In this document: positions 1-11,255 of the stretch, in pieces | Layout: each line of letters begins with the position of its first letter | Numbering within the stretch: position 1 is the stretch's first letter | Source: Monoplex corrugatus | Lineage: Eukaryota; Mollusca; Gastropoda; Littorinimorpha; Ranellidae | DNA: 64,000 bases | Reading direction: 5' to 3' | NCBI GenBank assembly: GCA_030674185.1 | Contig: CM060312.1 | Location: forward strand, 54,325,168-54,389,167 | Position numbers and translations under genes: made by a program | Notes under the pieces: model-generated | Told to the model about the DNA's origin: nothing | Database searches by the model: none | What the model saw: only the letters and a program-made list of their open reading frames with translations

Positions 1-58
1 ATCCCAGGGTGTTGAGCGTTGTTGGGTATGATATACATATGTATTAATTACCAGCAGT

Positions 59-67
59 GTGTGTATT

Positions 68-100
<33 letters not shown>

Positions 101-239
101 GGGGGTAATTATTGTCACACACAGAGACAGACAGACACAGTGTGTGTGTGTGTGTTCCTCTGTGTGTTCCTCTGTGTGCGTGTGTCTGTGTGTGTGTGTT
201 CTATGTGTGTGTGTGTGCGCTCGCGCGCGCTAATTACCA

Positions 240-282
<43 letters not shown>

Positions 283-290
283 GTGTGCTG
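59..290. repeat. GT/GA microsatellite cluster
   Basis: Interrupted (GT)n runs with a short (GA)n block near 82-100 and the longest pure GT run at about 243-281. The apparent Cys/Val and Ser/Leu reading frames here are by-products of the dinucleotide repeat. Confidence 0.95.
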
Positions 291-578
291 TGTTTGGATG
301 TAGGTCTGTCTCGTTTATGTGGCTTATTGCTTCAAGCTGTTTGGTTGGAGATGTACATACATAATCGACACATACCCAGGGTCTTCTGGGTTCATGTGAG
401 GTCTTTTACACGTTGTAGTGTTTGTGTTTTCTTTTTGTTGTTTTTTTTTTTCCCTGGGTGGACAATGCATGATATACTTGTTTTGTCAAATTGCCTGGCG
501 GGTTTTTGGTCCGTTTTTGTCATGGTTCTTATGGGTTGCAGGATGTCTATTTTTTTCCAATGTTGGATACCGAACGAG

Positions 579-581
<3 letters not shown>

Positions 582-638
<57 letters not shown>

Positions 639-775
639 CTCTTTCTCTCTCTTTCTCTCTCTCTCTCTCCTCTCTCTTCTTTCTTGCTTCTATGTCTCTC
701 TCTTCCCCTCTGTCTTACTCGTTCTTTCTTTCTCTCTTTCACTCTCTCTCTCTCTCTCTCCCCCCTCCCTTTTTG

Positions 776-811
<36 letters not shown>

Positions 812-935
812 TTTCTCTTTCTCTCTCTCCTCTCTCTCTCTCACTCTCTCTCACACACTCCACACACACTCTCTCTCTGTTTCTCTCTCACTCTCTCTCT
901 CTCTCTTTTTTCTTTCTCTCTCTCTCTCTCTCCCC
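582..935. repeat. Compound CT/CA microsatellite
   Basis: Long pure (CT)n at about 582-634, then imperfect CT-rich sequence with CA blocks at about 788-811 and 852-870. Polypyrimidine on the + strand throughout. Confidence 0.95.
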
Positions 936-1314
936 TCCTGCCCTCTCCCTCACTACCATGAACCCTCCAGCCCTCATCATCCACAGTAGAAACATGTGAG
1001 ATGAGTTAGCGTGACACATTGTTACACGGTGCCTGTGTGTGCGGGCAAGGCGCTGGCGTGTGTATGTACAGGTGAGAGAGAGCTGGTTCAGGTACCATCG
1101 ACAGTTTACCTGAAAGGCTTGAATCTCTGCCTGCGACCCCGTGACCACCGCGGTCGTATGTATCTCTTTTGTTTCTGTAGCACCCTTTCCCTGTCTTGTT
1201 TACCTGTGACCTGCGAGTCAGTGTCAAACCGGCATCCTGGCACTGAAGTGCGTACAAACATACTGCATACCTGTCAGGGCCACGAAAACCCGACTGGAAC
1301 GATGTTCTGTTTGG

Positions 1315-1660
1315 TTGTCTTGTTCCTCTGTCTGTTCTCTTCTGTCTGTTCTGTCTTGTCTCTGTCTCTCTCTATCTCTATCTGTATGTCTGTTGTTGTG
1401 TGTCTCTCTATCTTCTCTCTCTCTCTCTTCTCTTCCTCTCTCTCTCCGTCGGTGTCTGTCTCTCTTTCTCTCTCTCACTCTGTCTCTCTGCTCTGTCTCT
1501 CCTCTGTCTCTCTTCTCTCTCTCTCTCTCTCTCTCCCTCTCTCTCTCTCCTCTTTCTCTCTCTCCTCTCTCTGTCTTCTCTCTGTCTGTCTCTTTCTATG
1601 ACTCTGTCTCTTCTTCTCTCTTCTCCTCTCTCCTCCTTCTCTCTCTCTCTCTCTGTTCTT
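1315..1660. repeat. CT-rich polypyrimidine tract
   Basis: Imperfect TCTC/TCTG repeats about 340 bp long on the + strand, broken by single-base changes. No coding signal beyond the repeat. Confidence 0.9.
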
Positions 1661-1856
1661 GAGTGTTTTTGTGTGTGCATGTGTGAATGATTCATTGTCA
1701 GTCAATTTTCATTGTTTCCCTCCTCTAATCCCCCCACCCCTTGTCTTTCACTCCTCACGTCTGTCATTTTGTTTCTCTCCAAACTTCCCTGCCTCCTTTT
1801 GGCTGTTTTTCCTGCTTCTTCACATCCTGATTTCCAGCAGATAAACTTCACCCTTG

Positions 1857-2165
1857 ACAGATACGGTGGTCAGGTAGATGAACGTCGGACTTCCTGTCTG
1901 AAGATCTCGTGTTCGATTCTTCTGGACTCGTTCGCGTGGTGGGTAAAAAGGTGGAGATGTTTTTAATCTTCCAACTCAGTATGTGTGCGACCTGCCACTG
2001 CCTAAACCCCCTCTTTGTGTGTGTACGCACAGGGAATATCTAGTAGTGCGCGTTAAAGATCCTGTAAGTCATGTCAGTTGCTGGCTTATGGAAGCATGAA
2101 AACATCCTACATGCGCGCCCACCAGAGACGGAGGGAATTTGAAAACGAAGCAGCAACATAACTAC
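1857..2165 (+). mobile_element. SINE-S copy 1 (tRNA-derived)
   Basis: About 300 bp shared in order with the copies near 10.7-11.4, 22.9, 24.3 and 48.4 kb (+) and 44.2 kb (-). The 5' part has an A-box-like stretch (TGGTCAGGTAG) and a B-box-like GTTCGATTCT at 1911-1920. The body carries the shared blocks CGTTAAAGATCCTG, CATGTCAGT and a trailing 'gaaaacatcc...acatgcgcgc'. Head plus conserved body is the normal structure of a tRNA-derived SINE. The family name is not assigned. Confidence 0.7.
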
Positions 2166-2243
2166 GAGCACAGTGTGGACTAAAATAACAACGTCCATAA
2201 CATGCATCCGAAATTCTTTTGAAAAAAATAGTTTTCATTAAAA

Positions 2244-2405
2244 TTAACCCTTTGACTCCCGCACCCTTTCCACCAACTGCAAAAAGTTTACCCATCGACT
2301 CCCACACGATAGGGTGAGGGAGTCAAAGGGTTAAGTTTTTGCTTTGCTTGCATTGTTGACGAATACTGGATGCTGGTGGACAGGTTGCAAGAGTCAAAGG
2401 GTTAA
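2244..2405 (+). mobile_element. piggyBac-type MITE, copy A
   Basis: Bounded by TTAA at 2244-2247 and 2402-2405. Left terminus CCCTTTGACTCCCGC, right terminus the inverse GAGTCAAAGGG. TTAA plus CCCTTTG-type ends is the pattern of piggyBac-superfamily elements. No transposase, so non-autonomous. The internal palindrome seen whole in the 15.06-kb and 32.49-kb copies is partly deleted here. Confidence 0.8.
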
Positions 2406-2800
2406 ATTAATTCGTCCATTAAGGGCACATTCATAAACAAACCTGGCCACCACAAAGACGTTAATTGATGTCTTTTGCCTTGCCCTCCCAAGTCAGTGAC
2501 CTCTGCTTGTAATAAAGTCGGATGACGGGTTTATGCAGACGATAGTCAATCAATATACAAACTCTTTTGTGTGAGGGCTTGGGACACCCCAGTGGGACTT
2601 CCTTCACGTCTGCCGCCGCCGTCGCCACAGTTCGCTACCTACCCCCCCCCCCCCCTTCTCCTTTCCCATAGTGGGAAATTACAAGTGGCAAGGGGGAAAT
2701 CACTGCTGGTCGAATGAATAGTCTCAGCGTAAAATGAAGGCACTGATTTAAAAAGTTTCGAATTTAGAAGAGAAGAGAGATTGAGTGATGTTATAATACA
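2406..2800. other. No gene seen
   Basis: Unique-looking sequence with a C homopolymer near 2642-2654. No ORF, exon or RNA gene recognised. Confidence 0.6.
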
Positions 2801-2878
2801 ACTGCAGATTTATAAGATTGAGAGAGAGAGGGAGAGAGACTGTCAGTAGAATGTTTCACGTTTGCAGTCAATTTTAGA

Positions 2879-2928
2879 GCTCTCTCTGTCTCTCGCTCTC
2901 TCTGTCTGTCTCTCTCTGTCTCTGTCTG

Positions 2929-2961
<33 letters not shown>

Positions 2962-3106
2962 ACATTCTTTTCCCTTATGATTCTCATTCCTTTTCACTAT
3001 TACAGACGCACATACACTCGCGCACACACATGCATACACGCACACTTACACACACCCGCGAGCACGCGCAGGCACACACACACACACACACGCACTCACG
3101 CACGCA

Positions 3107-3203
<97 letters not shown>

Positions 3204-3204
3204 C
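2879..3204. repeat. Compound CT then CA microsatellite
   Basis: TCTC/TCTG repeats at about 2879-2960, then CA-rich sequence from 3003 with a (CGCA)n block near 3098-3125 and a long pure (CA)n ending near 3202. Confidence 0.95.
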
Positions 3205-3430
3205 ACTTGTATACGTTGTCTCTTTTACATAATTTCAAACGTGGCGACTCCCCCCGACCCCCCGGTCCTGGCAAGTTTCTGCTTCCTAAGACGAAACGAT
3301 TACAGACAAGAAATATACTAGGACACTTTGACCATGATAAAGCCAGTGGATGGTGTTTAAGTTAAAAAGCGTTGTAGAAACTATTAATGGTTTTTACAAT
3401 AAACCGTGTATCAGTCTCGATGTCGGTGTC

Positions 3431-3514
3431 AATCTTCTGTCTCTGTCTCTATGTCTCTTTATCTCTCTGTCTCTTTGTCTCTGTCTGTCTGTCTCTTCTT
3501 TCTCTCTGTCTGTC

Positions 3515-3578
<64 letters not shown>

Positions 3579-3707
3579 TTCTATCTATCTATCTATCTAT
3601 CCATCTATCTATTATTTGTCTTTCTATCTGTCGATCTCTGTCTGTCCGTCAGTCTCTGTCTCTATCTTCTCTCTCTCTCTCACTCCACACACACACACAC
3701 ACACACA

Positions 3708-3774
<67 letters not shown>
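3431..3774. repeat. Compound CT / TATC / CA microsatellite
   Basis: CT and CTGT units, then pure CT (about 3535-3574), (TATC)n near 3582-3614, and two CA blocks broken by CCA (about 3687-3771). The same 5'-CT to CA-3' order as the neighbouring arrays. Confidence 0.95.
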
Positions 3775-4407
3775 CTCCCCTCCCTCTCTGTTGTGTGTTG
3801 TGTGTGTGTGTAAACTCAACTCCGTACTCTGATGATGACCGTTTTTTTTGTTTTTTTTACCTGGAACGTCTTACGACCACCGCCTGCCTGTCATAAACAG
3901 CACTCCACTCAGAAAGGGCCGACAGTAAACTCGTGTGGGTCAAGTTTTCACCTTCTCCCCCGCTGTGTCAAGTGTTGGCTTTATGATCGGGGCGATTGTG
4001 GCGAGGGTTTTGCCGATCATGTCACTAAAGCCTTCAAAGGAAGAAAGGCTTCAAAGGGGGTTAGAGAAAGAGAGAGCGAAAGAGCCCCTTTAAACCCGAC
4101 AAAGAAACGGTGTTCAATGATGATAATAACACGGGTCCTTTGCCAACTTAAAGATAGGTATTAATATAAAGGGGGAAGTTAACCCATGAAACGAATGGTG
4201 TCAGTGTATTGTAGCATATGGTCCCTTTGTTATTTTAGGCCTAGTTCTTTATTGAAGGGAGGGGGGGGGGGGAGGATTCATGCAGACTAAGGGAGGAAAC
4301 TCGGGTAGGCCTCACGCGAAAGTTTAGAGCTATAAGTTGATTGGTGTAAACGTCGGCGGGTTGTTTTGAATAAGTCACGGTGAGATCGTGTCGCCAGCTG
4401 CTCCGAG

Positions 4408-4409
4408 GT

Positions 4410-4441
<32 letters not shown>

Positions 4442-4565
4442 TAGACAGACAGACAGAGACGTACATGTATGTGTGTGTTTTTGTCGGTTTGTTTACGTTG
4501 CTTGTTGTTTTGTTCCCTCTCCCTTCCCCTTTTTGGTTTTCGTTTTTCGTAAAGGGAAATTCTCT

Positions 4566-4608
<43 letters not shown>

Positions 4609-4800
4609 ACCTCCTCTCCACACACACACACACACAACACACACACACCACACGCGCGCGCACACACACTCTCACTCTTTCTCTCTCTCTCCACGTGTCT
4701 TTCCAATCTCTGGCTCTCTCTCTCTCTCCACGTATATCTCCCATCTCTCTCTCTCTCTCTTTCTCTCTCTGTCTCTCTGACTCTGTCTCTGTCTCTCTCT
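4408..4800. repeat. GA/GACA and CT/CA microsatellites
   Basis: A short GAGA-ACAG block (4408-4460) is followed by (CT)n at about 4567-4610, a CA block at 4618-4668 and more CT-rich sequence to 4800. Confidence 0.9.
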
Positions 4801-5264
4801 AGTTTGAGAATAACAGAGAAATTCCACCAGCAATCCTAGCGCGAGCTCCCAGATTCTGTTCATTGTGTGCAAGCATTGAGAGAATACGTGTGCACCTCGC
4901 ACTAAAACAATTGTCTGGAAGCGAGAGAACGCAAGGGGAAGTCAATCCCTTAGACGTCGCGCGAATTGTTAACTGCCTTGAGAACGTTTGCTTGTTTACA
5001 AATGTCGTCTGCTTGTGTCGGTTTGGATTTGCGTCAGCGGTGTAGGGTTAACCTCTCTAGGGACCTTTGCTTCGCTGTTGTTGCTGTGATTTTTTCCCTG
5101 CATATGTTGGTGAAAGCGGCGTTCGTTGACAGTTGGTGCGTCTAATAAGGAAATGGAGTATAGACGTCTGTCTGGAACTTAGCAAGAGGGATTTATTGCA
5201 CTCAGTTATCTTCTCCTGCTTACCGAAACACCGGGGAAGTATTTGAACTTGTACTGTCTTCAGG

Positions 5265-5395
5265 GCAAAAATATTGGACGGACTTGCAGAGTGGCTGAGG
5301 ACAAAGAGGGTGGAAGATGTGCTTGCGGCAACGAGGGATAGATGCATATGGAGGGCCATGATCGCCAACGCCATGTGGCAGGGCACTTGATGATG
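5265..5395 (+). mobile_element. TGA-tail LINE, 3' fragment
   Basis: Encodes the tail read as '..ILDGLAEWLRTKRVEDV' in the more complete copies, followed by the conserved 3' UTR (GCCATGATCGCCAACGCCAT) and a (GATGAT)n tail. 5'-truncated, so only the last ~130 bp remain. Imperfect flanking repeats (ACTGTCTTCAG before, ACTGTTTCAG after) may be a target-site duplication. Confidence 0.75.
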
Positions 5396-5504
5396 ATGAC
5401 TGTTTCAGATGTTGAGATTCTTTTGAACCTGGTCATCGCTCAAGACGACCATAATAGCTATGACTGCTGTATATGATTGCTATAGCATGCACGGCATTGG
5501 CTAG

Positions 5505-5812
5505 CTTGGAGTTTGTTCCAGAGGGATTCATCGCACTTGGACAGTTCCATATGGGCTCCGTCCAATTTACCAGCGGTTATCTGGCAGACTTTCCGAGCCT
5601 GCGCAAACCTCTTATCTTCGGCAAGGTCTTGAAATGGAAGAGAGATAGAAGGAAGAAGGGACCTACTGAAACATTAAGCTGACACCGTCAGAGTGATGGG
5701 AACTTTGATACGGGCGGAGAACAGACCAGGTTTTCGTGTTGTGGGTGGGGATTGAACTCGCAGACCCAAAGTCCACGGCTCTGTCAAAAGAACCAGCCAG
5801 ACGGTCTGGTTT
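5505..5812 (-). mobile_element. SINE-R copy 1 (tRNA-like head on minus strand)
   Basis: Matches 61018-61312 along its length, with shared blocks such as 'tttgttccag.ggga', 'cttgaaatgg' and 'gtccacggctct'. Read on the minus strand it has a B-box-like GAGTTCAATCCCC preceded by AGAGCCGTGGAC, which suggests a tRNA-derived head. Both copies lie just 3' of a TGA-tail LINE fragment. Confidence 0.55.
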
Positions 5813-5980
5813 TCCAGTTCGGTTCGATGTAGTTTTTACGTCGCACCCACACCTCAGGTGATATGGCCGACGGGGATAACCATCCCAGGGAAATGGGGGA
5901 AGGGAGACTTGTCTAATCCTGTACTGACACCACCAGAACAACAATGATGTTAAAATGGGATGGTGAGAAGGCCAGTTTTT

Positions 5981-6094
5981 TTAAACCGTTTGACTCCCGC
6001 GCCCTATCACCAACTGCAAAACTAACCCTTTGATTCCCGCACCCTGTCCGCCAGCTTCGGCAGGAGCTGGTGGATAGGGTGCGGAATCAAAGGT
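5981..6094 (+). mobile_element. piggyBac-type MITE, copy B (truncated)
   Basis: TTAA at 5981 and a degenerate left end, then the inner palindrome (CCCTGTCCGCCAGCTTC / GCTGGTGGATAGGGTGCGG). The outer right part present in other copies is missing. Confidence 0.7.
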
Positions 6095-6341
6095 CATTTG
6101 CTTATTGTTAGAGAGCTACACAGTCGAGGATTCTAGACAGAGTTGACCCACAACCATTTCCAGTGTTTGTCGCGTCTCCTTGTAAAGTTGTTAACTCAGT
6201 GAGCTTTTACAACAGTGTTTGATGTGCTCCATGAGTTTGTCGTCCTGTTTTCAAAGAAGTTGCTGCGAACATTTAGAATCTACCTTTATAGTGACTGTTG
6301 GCATTGCCCTGTTGATTCTCTGCTACTCGTCAGCTGGAAGT

Positions 6342-6836
6342 GGGGTCTCTCTGGATCTTGTACCGGTTGTGCACGAGCTACTTGTCATCATCATAATTAT
6401 GTGCCCTGCGCTTGGCACTGGCGATCATGGCCCTCAATATGTATCTATCCCTTGTTGCCCGCCACTTACCTTCTCTGTCCTCAGCCACTGTGCAAGTCCG
6501 TCCATATTTTTTCCCTGGGTCTACCTGGTGTTCTCTTTCCTCCAGCTTTCCTGTTGTGACCAGGGCACGAGCTACTTGTACAAGTCTCTTATGTCGGCCC
6601 TGTTGTTGTGTATTTGTTTGTGCGTTGTCTTTGTGTACGCTAGACAATGGCCAATTGGCCGATAATTTATGTCTGTCTTCTGGGGTCTCTCTTGATCTTG
6701 TACAGGTTGTGTGCGACCTACTTGTACAAGTCTTCTTATGTCGGTCCTGTTGTTGTGTTGTTTGTATCCTAAGTTTTGTGTGTTTGTTTGTGTACGCTGG
6801 GCAATGGCCAGTTGGCCGAAAATTTGCGCCTGTCTT
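6342..6836. repeat. Two ~155-bp tandem copies of a dispersed repeat
   Basis: Copy 1 (6342-6681, interrupted) and copy 2 (6682-6836) share the order 'ggggtctct..gatcttgtac', 'ctacttgtacaagtct', 'tatgtcgg.cctgttgttgtg' and 'caatggcca.ttggccga'. Part of the unit recurs inverted at 24905-24960. Copy 1 was split by a LINE insertion at 6386-6564. Function unknown. Confidence 0.75.
6386..6564 (-). mobile_element. TGA-tail LINE 3' fragment with 15-bp TSD
   Basis: Minus-strand insertion. It begins with the reverse complement of the (TGA)n tail (CATCATCATAATTATG) and runs through the conserved 3' UTR to the codons for '..LVTTGKLE..PG'. It is flanked by identical 15-bp repeats GCACGAGCTACTTGT at 6371-6385 and 6565-6579, and the uninterrupted neighbouring copy shows the empty site. 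This defines the family's 3' end exactly. Confidence 0.93.
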
Positions 6837-6960
6837 GTTTTTGTTCAACGAAATACGCGTTCTCTTTACATTTCGTGTGATTTTGCTTTCAAGTAGTTTA
6901 TATCTTTCTTTTTAACCCACTGTATGTACGTACTATAAACGGTGTGTTTTTTGTGTTTCT

Positions 6961-7065
6961 TTGTCAGTGTGCATGTGCATGCGGGCTGGTGTGCGTTGAT
7001 GTGTGTGTGTCTGTATGTGTCTCTGTGTGTATGTGTGTGTGTCTGTGTGGGGCAGTGGTTTGTGT
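6961..7065. repeat. Imperfect GT-rich tract upstream of coding exon
   Basis: Repeated TGTGTG with TGTCTG and TGCATG interruptions, ending about 70 bp before the 7136 exon. The acceptor site itself also sits in a GT run. Confidence 0.85.
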
Positions 7066-7135
7066 GTAAGTACAGACAGTAGTCATCGTATTAAAGAATT
7101 ATTAAGACGGAAACAAAATTGTGTGTGTCCACCAG

Positions 7136-7252
7136 ATTGACGATGGCTTCATGGAGGAACCCAATCTGGTTCTGGAGGACCTGCACATGGACCTGCTGGA
7201 GAAACATCACCATGACAACATGCACTTCATGGCCTCCATGCTAGCGGCCAGG
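7136..7252 (+). CDS. PDZRN3: PDZRN3/4-like E3 ligase, internal exon (39 aa)
   Basis: Seen: a phase-0 exon of 117 bp with an AG acceptor (ccaccag|ATT) and a GT donor (AGG|gtcagt). It encodes an acidic peptide with LVLEDLHMDLLEKHH and ends FMASMLAAR. Known: in vertebrate PDZRN3/4 an acidic 'LVLEELL..HHPAMQ' segment lies between the second PDZ domain and the [12 protein letters not shown] block, which matches this peptide's place and composition. Inference: it is the exon just 5' of 27635-27763. The phase-0 boundaries mean it could be skipped without a frameshift. The acceptor has a GT run rather than a good pyrimidine tract, and a long (CT)n begins 10 bp after the donor. Upstream exons with the RING, zinc finger and PDZ domains were not found in 1-7135. 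Confidence 0.8.
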
Positions 7253-7261
7253 GTCAGTGAC

Positions 7262-7295
7262 ACATCTCTCTTGTTTGTCTCTCTGTCTTCTGTTT

Positions 7296-7344
<49 letters not shown>

Positions 7345-7418
7345 GTGTCTCTGTCTGTCACGCTGTGTATCTGTCTGTCTCTGTGTGTATGTGTCTGTCT
7401 CTCTCTGTCTCTGTCTCT

Positions 7419-7471
<53 letters not shown>

Positions 7472-7577
7472 TCTTTTCTCTGTTTATTTATTCTTATTTT
7501 CGTCTGCCTGCATCTCTTTCCTGACTGTCTGTCTCTCCCTCTCTCTGCTTGTCTCTCTCTCTCCCTCTCTCTCCCCT

Positions 7578-7613
<36 letters not shown>

Positions 7614-7680
7614 CTTGTCTATATATGTCAGTCTATTTGTCCGTCTGTCTGCATCTCTTTCCTGTCTGTCTCTAACGCAC
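7262..7680. repeat. CT-rich microsatellite immediately after exon donor
   Basis: Starts about 10 bp into the intron. Pure CT at about 7299-7340 and 7433-7467, with TCTG variants between. On the transcript it is a ~400-nt CU-rich tract next to a 5' splice site, which could bind polypyrimidine-tract proteins (inference). Confidence 0.95.
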
Positions 7681-7864
7681 GCCCTGGCCCTCTCCTTCAC
7701 CTCTTATCCCCCCCCCCCCCTCCTTTTTCTTTTCTCCTGCTTGTTCTCCCTGTGTGTCGTGTTGCACCCTGTATCTTTTGTCATAGTGAGATTAGCAACG
7801 GCAGGTGAAAGGTGACCAGTTGATACTTGTATCGTTTGACAATTAAAAGTTCACCTGCGTCGTC

Positions 7865-8005
7865 CTGTTTGTCTGTATGTCTCTGTGTCTGTCTGTCTTC
7901 TTGTCTGTCTGTCTGTCTCTCACTCTCTCTCTGTGTCTCTCTTTCTCTCTCTCTCTCTCTCTTGCTCTCTCTCGCTCTCTCCCTCCCTCCCTCTCTCGTT
8001 CTTTA
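7865..8005. repeat. CT/TCTG microsatellite
   Basis: Imperfect CT and TCTG units on the + strand, about 140 bp. Confidence 0.9.
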
Positions 8006-9165
8006 TGGATGTGAAGTTGTGTTCTTTTGTGTTAGTATTTGCACATTCATGGAAGTTATCTTTGTATTTATAACAGAATCAGTAACAATGTTAGTAGTGA
8101 CAGATCCTACATGTTATGACGTTTGGCTCTCTCTCTCTTTCTGTCCTTATCTATATGTCTTTTCTATCTCTAAACTGCGTCAGTTTTAATGTCTTCATGC
8201 TATTATAGTTCATTTGTATTAGTAAATGCCTTCCGTGGGCATTACAGTGTAGTTTTGTTAATATAGAGGCCATACGGGCGAAGTCTGTTTGTAAAAAAAA
8301 ATCGTTATTCTGTTTATGACACTACACATCAAAATAAAAATTGCTTTTCTTCTTCTTGTTCGCTCTGTCCCTCCTTTTCTTCTTCTTCTTCGCTCTGTTC
8401 CTTCCGCTCTCTACTTCCTTCCCCTCTCCCTTTATCTGTCCTCCCTGCAGATCTTTTCCCCTCTCTCGTTTTCTTCTTTGTTGTTGACCTGGTGCAGCGA
8501 AAGTGCCTTGGAAGAAATGGCAATCTGTAAGAAAAAACACATGATGCATACCAGACAAACAAGTCTATTTATCGTTTAATCGTGTGCGTCTGTCAGCCAG
8601 TAGGGTGTTATACTTTTTTTTTTTTTTTTTTTTTTTTTGCCAGCTCCTCCATCTTATTATTCCTCGTCCTCTTCCTCCATCCTTCTCTTTGTTGTGTTTT
8701 TCCTGTCAAACTTAATCACATATTAACAGTAACACGCAGTGGAAACAGTCGCTGTGGTTTCAACGCCATTTCTATTCATAGCTCAAGGGAGGTTATTAAC
8801 AGGAATGATAACTGTCATTATTCAGCCTTTAAATCGACACTCGTCTTTGGTTCTTTGAGCCCGAGAGAAAACGGCGATGTTGGGGGAGGGGGTGGGAGTG
8901 GGAGGAGAAGTTGGCGGATGGGAGAATTGGGTCCGGGGTATAGTAGGAGGGGTGTGATCTGCTCAAACTGCAGAACTGTCTTATGAAATGCACACCTGCT
9001 TATCTTTATGCGATCAAGTTTCAGCGTAGCATGCCTGTGGGGGCTTACCGGAGTTCAAAGCCAATTTCTTCCATCTTTCATCACAATTGCCCTTTTCTTG
9101 TCTGAGGTCTATGGTTAGTCTCGCCCTTTTTCCGCCTGGCCCTCCTCCACCCCACAGAGAAATAG
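8006..9165. other. Intronic, nothing recognised
   Basis: AT-rich unique sequence with a long T homopolymer near 8614-8638 and a G-rich stretch near 8882-8945. No exon, RNA gene or transposon recognised. Confidence 0.6.
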
Positions 9166-9169
9166 ACAC

Positions 9170-9600
9170 AAGCAAACAGAGCGGAGACAGACAGAGTGAG
9201 AGAGAGCAGAGAGAGGGAGACAGAGAGAAAGAGAGTTTTAAGTAGAGAGAGAGAGAGAGTGACTAAGAGACAGAGAGAGATAGATCTACAGCTTTAAGTA
9301 GAAAGACAGAGAGTGAGAGAGCTTTAGGGAGAGACAGAGAGAAAGAGATAGAGAAAGAGCTTTTAGTAGAGTGAGAGAGTGACAGAGCAGAGAGAGAGAC
9401 AGACAAAGAGAGACAGAGATAGATACAGCTTTAAGTACAGAGAGAGAGGGAGAATACTGGTTTCACGCTGTTTCCCTCCCTTCCACTCTCTCTCTCTCCC
9501 TCCTCCCTCTCTCTCTCTCGGTCTGTCTCTCACTCACTCACTCTCCCTCCCTCTCACTCCCCCCCTCCCATCTCTCTCCGCTCTGTCATCTGTTCAACTT
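9170..9600. repeat. GA-rich then CT-rich imperfect microsatellites
   Basis: 9170-9460 is GAGA/GACA rich with a recurring 'gctttaagta' roughly every 60-80 bp (about 9236, 9291, 9360, 9429), so it is a weak higher-order repeat. 9483-9590 switches to CT on the same strand. Confidence 0.85.
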
Positions 9601-9914
9601 ATTCATATTGGGCTCATAATGGGCGGGTTTCAGGGCCGATCAATGGAGCCATTGTAAGCCTATTGACTTCTGGCGGGGCGGAGAGGCTTTTCCAGTGTGA
9701 TTTCATTCCCTTTGAAGTCCTCGTTGATCCCGGCTGAGGCTGCGAGCCAAACCTGTTCGCTTTCCTCCCTTGGCTCCTCCAAGCTGGGGGTGTTGGGAGA
9801 GGATTTCCGGTCGTAGAATTGACGGTTAGAGTTCTCGCCCTTTTCTCGCTGCCCTTAAATACTCGAATAATAGACGCGGTGCAATCACACGGGCAGTCGC
9901 GCTCGCGCGCGCGC

Positions 9915-9943
9915 ATGTACACACGCATGCACACATACACACA

Positions 9944-10014
<71 letters not shown>

Positions 10015-10207
10015 CAAGTAGTTGGCTGGGTTATAAGCAATATGAACACGTACACACACACACACTCTCTCTCATTCGGACACACACACACACACACTCT
10101 CTCTCTCTCTCTCTCATAGAGACACACACACACACACTCTCTCTCTCTCTCTGTCTCTCTCTCTGTCTCCACCTCTCTCTCTCATTCACACACGCACGCA
10201 CACGCAC

Positions 10208-10264
<57 letters not shown>
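9915..10264. repeat. Long compound CT and CA arrays
   Basis: CA-rich start, (CT)n at 9949-10012, then alternating CA/CT blocks and a pure (CA)n at about 10209-10264. At 10020-10045 a fragment of repeat W (GGCTGGGTTATAAGCAATATG) lies between the two arrays. Confidence 0.95.
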
Positions 10265-10265
<1 letters not shown>

Positions 10266-10267
<2 letters not shown>

Positions 10268-10738
10268 TATCAATTCCTTCCTTTCCTCTTACTCTATAAC
10301 TTAGCAGTTTTATTGGGTTTGTTGAACTTGGCACGTATGTGTCTTAAAATAACTGGTTGGTTGCGGGGCTAGACGGGCGAGCTAAACGACCATAAACTCT
10401 TCGGTGTAATGCTATCATTCATTGCAGGCAAGGACAGATGATCAAGGGCAGGGTTTCCTGTGTAGGACTTTTATAGTTTGTGGGAGGGGGGGGGGGGGGT
10501 GCGTGATCATGTAGCGATATTTCATGGTGTTAGCTGTCCTTAGCTTTCTGTTTTTTATCTACCAACCCTGTAATGTGCGAGCAAACACCCTCCTTGGTGG
10601 TTCGAATTTTGGAAGCGTTGAATTGGAAGTCATGTGTCCCGTAGTTACGAGGGGTGATGAAGCGGTGGTGATGGACCTCACCTAGTCTTTAGGCAAAATT
10701 TGTGGGGTATGTCGCTTATTTTATTTCTTATGCGATGA
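10266..10738. other. Intronic, nothing recognised
   Basis: Unique sequence with a G homopolymer near 10486-10499. No coding or RNA signal found. Confidence 0.6.
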
Positions 10739-10863
10739 GCAGGTAGTGGGTGAAGACGTCAGACTTCCAGAAAAAAAAAGATTATGCGCGTGAACGCATT
10801 GATATGTGTACTTAATCTTCTTTCCTATTTTTTTCACTCTTGTTGGAGTAGTATGTTTTGAAA

Positions 10864-10915
10864 ACGGGTTATAGCCCTGATATGGCTCTACGCAGTCGGC
10901 TGGGCTTTAAACAAA
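10864..10915 (+). repeat. Dispersed repeat W
   Basis: Carries 'agccctgatatggctct' and 'gcagtcggctgggct', shared with 35358-35412 and with both halves of 55396-55497. It lies inside SINE-S copy 2, so it was probably inserted there. Confidence 0.6.
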
Positions 10916-11100
10916 AATATCATCAGTATCGGGCGAAGAGTCTGGGTTTGATCCAGTATGGGTTCTTCCTGTGTTGTGGGTTTAAAAGTTTTTCGATTTC
11001 CTAGGTCTGCTTGTGTGCTGCAGACCTGGCAGACCTGATAAGTGCCCTCTTCGTGGGGGTGTACGTACATAGAATATCAAATATTCCCGTTAGATATCCT

Positions 11101-11255
11101 GTAATTCTTTGACTCCCGCACCCTATCCACCAACTGCAAACACTTAACCAGTTGACTCCCTCACCTTAGGGAGTCAGAGGGTTAAGTTTTTGCTTTGTTA
11201 GCATGGTTAACAATGCAGGATGCTGATGGACGGGATGCGAGAGTCAAAGGGTTAA
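11101..11255 (+). mobile_element. piggyBac-type MITE, copy C (inside a SINE)
   Basis: Left end TTCTTTGACTCCCGC, right end GAGTCAAAGGG then TTAA at 11252-11255. The left TTAA is degenerate (GTAA). The inner palindrome is shortened. It splits the SINE-S body between 'cctg' and 'tatgtcagtg', so it is younger than that SINE. Confidence 0.8.

Noticed and set aside
246..999. Long overlapping reading frames of Ser/Leu, Cys/Val and His/Thr
   Set aside because: They are translations of CT, GT and CA microsatellites. Several frames and both strands are open at once, and there is no domain, codon bias or splice context.
1..7135. Search for upstream PDZRN exons (RING, zinc finger, PDZ)
   Set aside because: No Cys/His spacing or GLGF-type PDZ motif with splice sites was found. 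Those exons are presumably outside the window.
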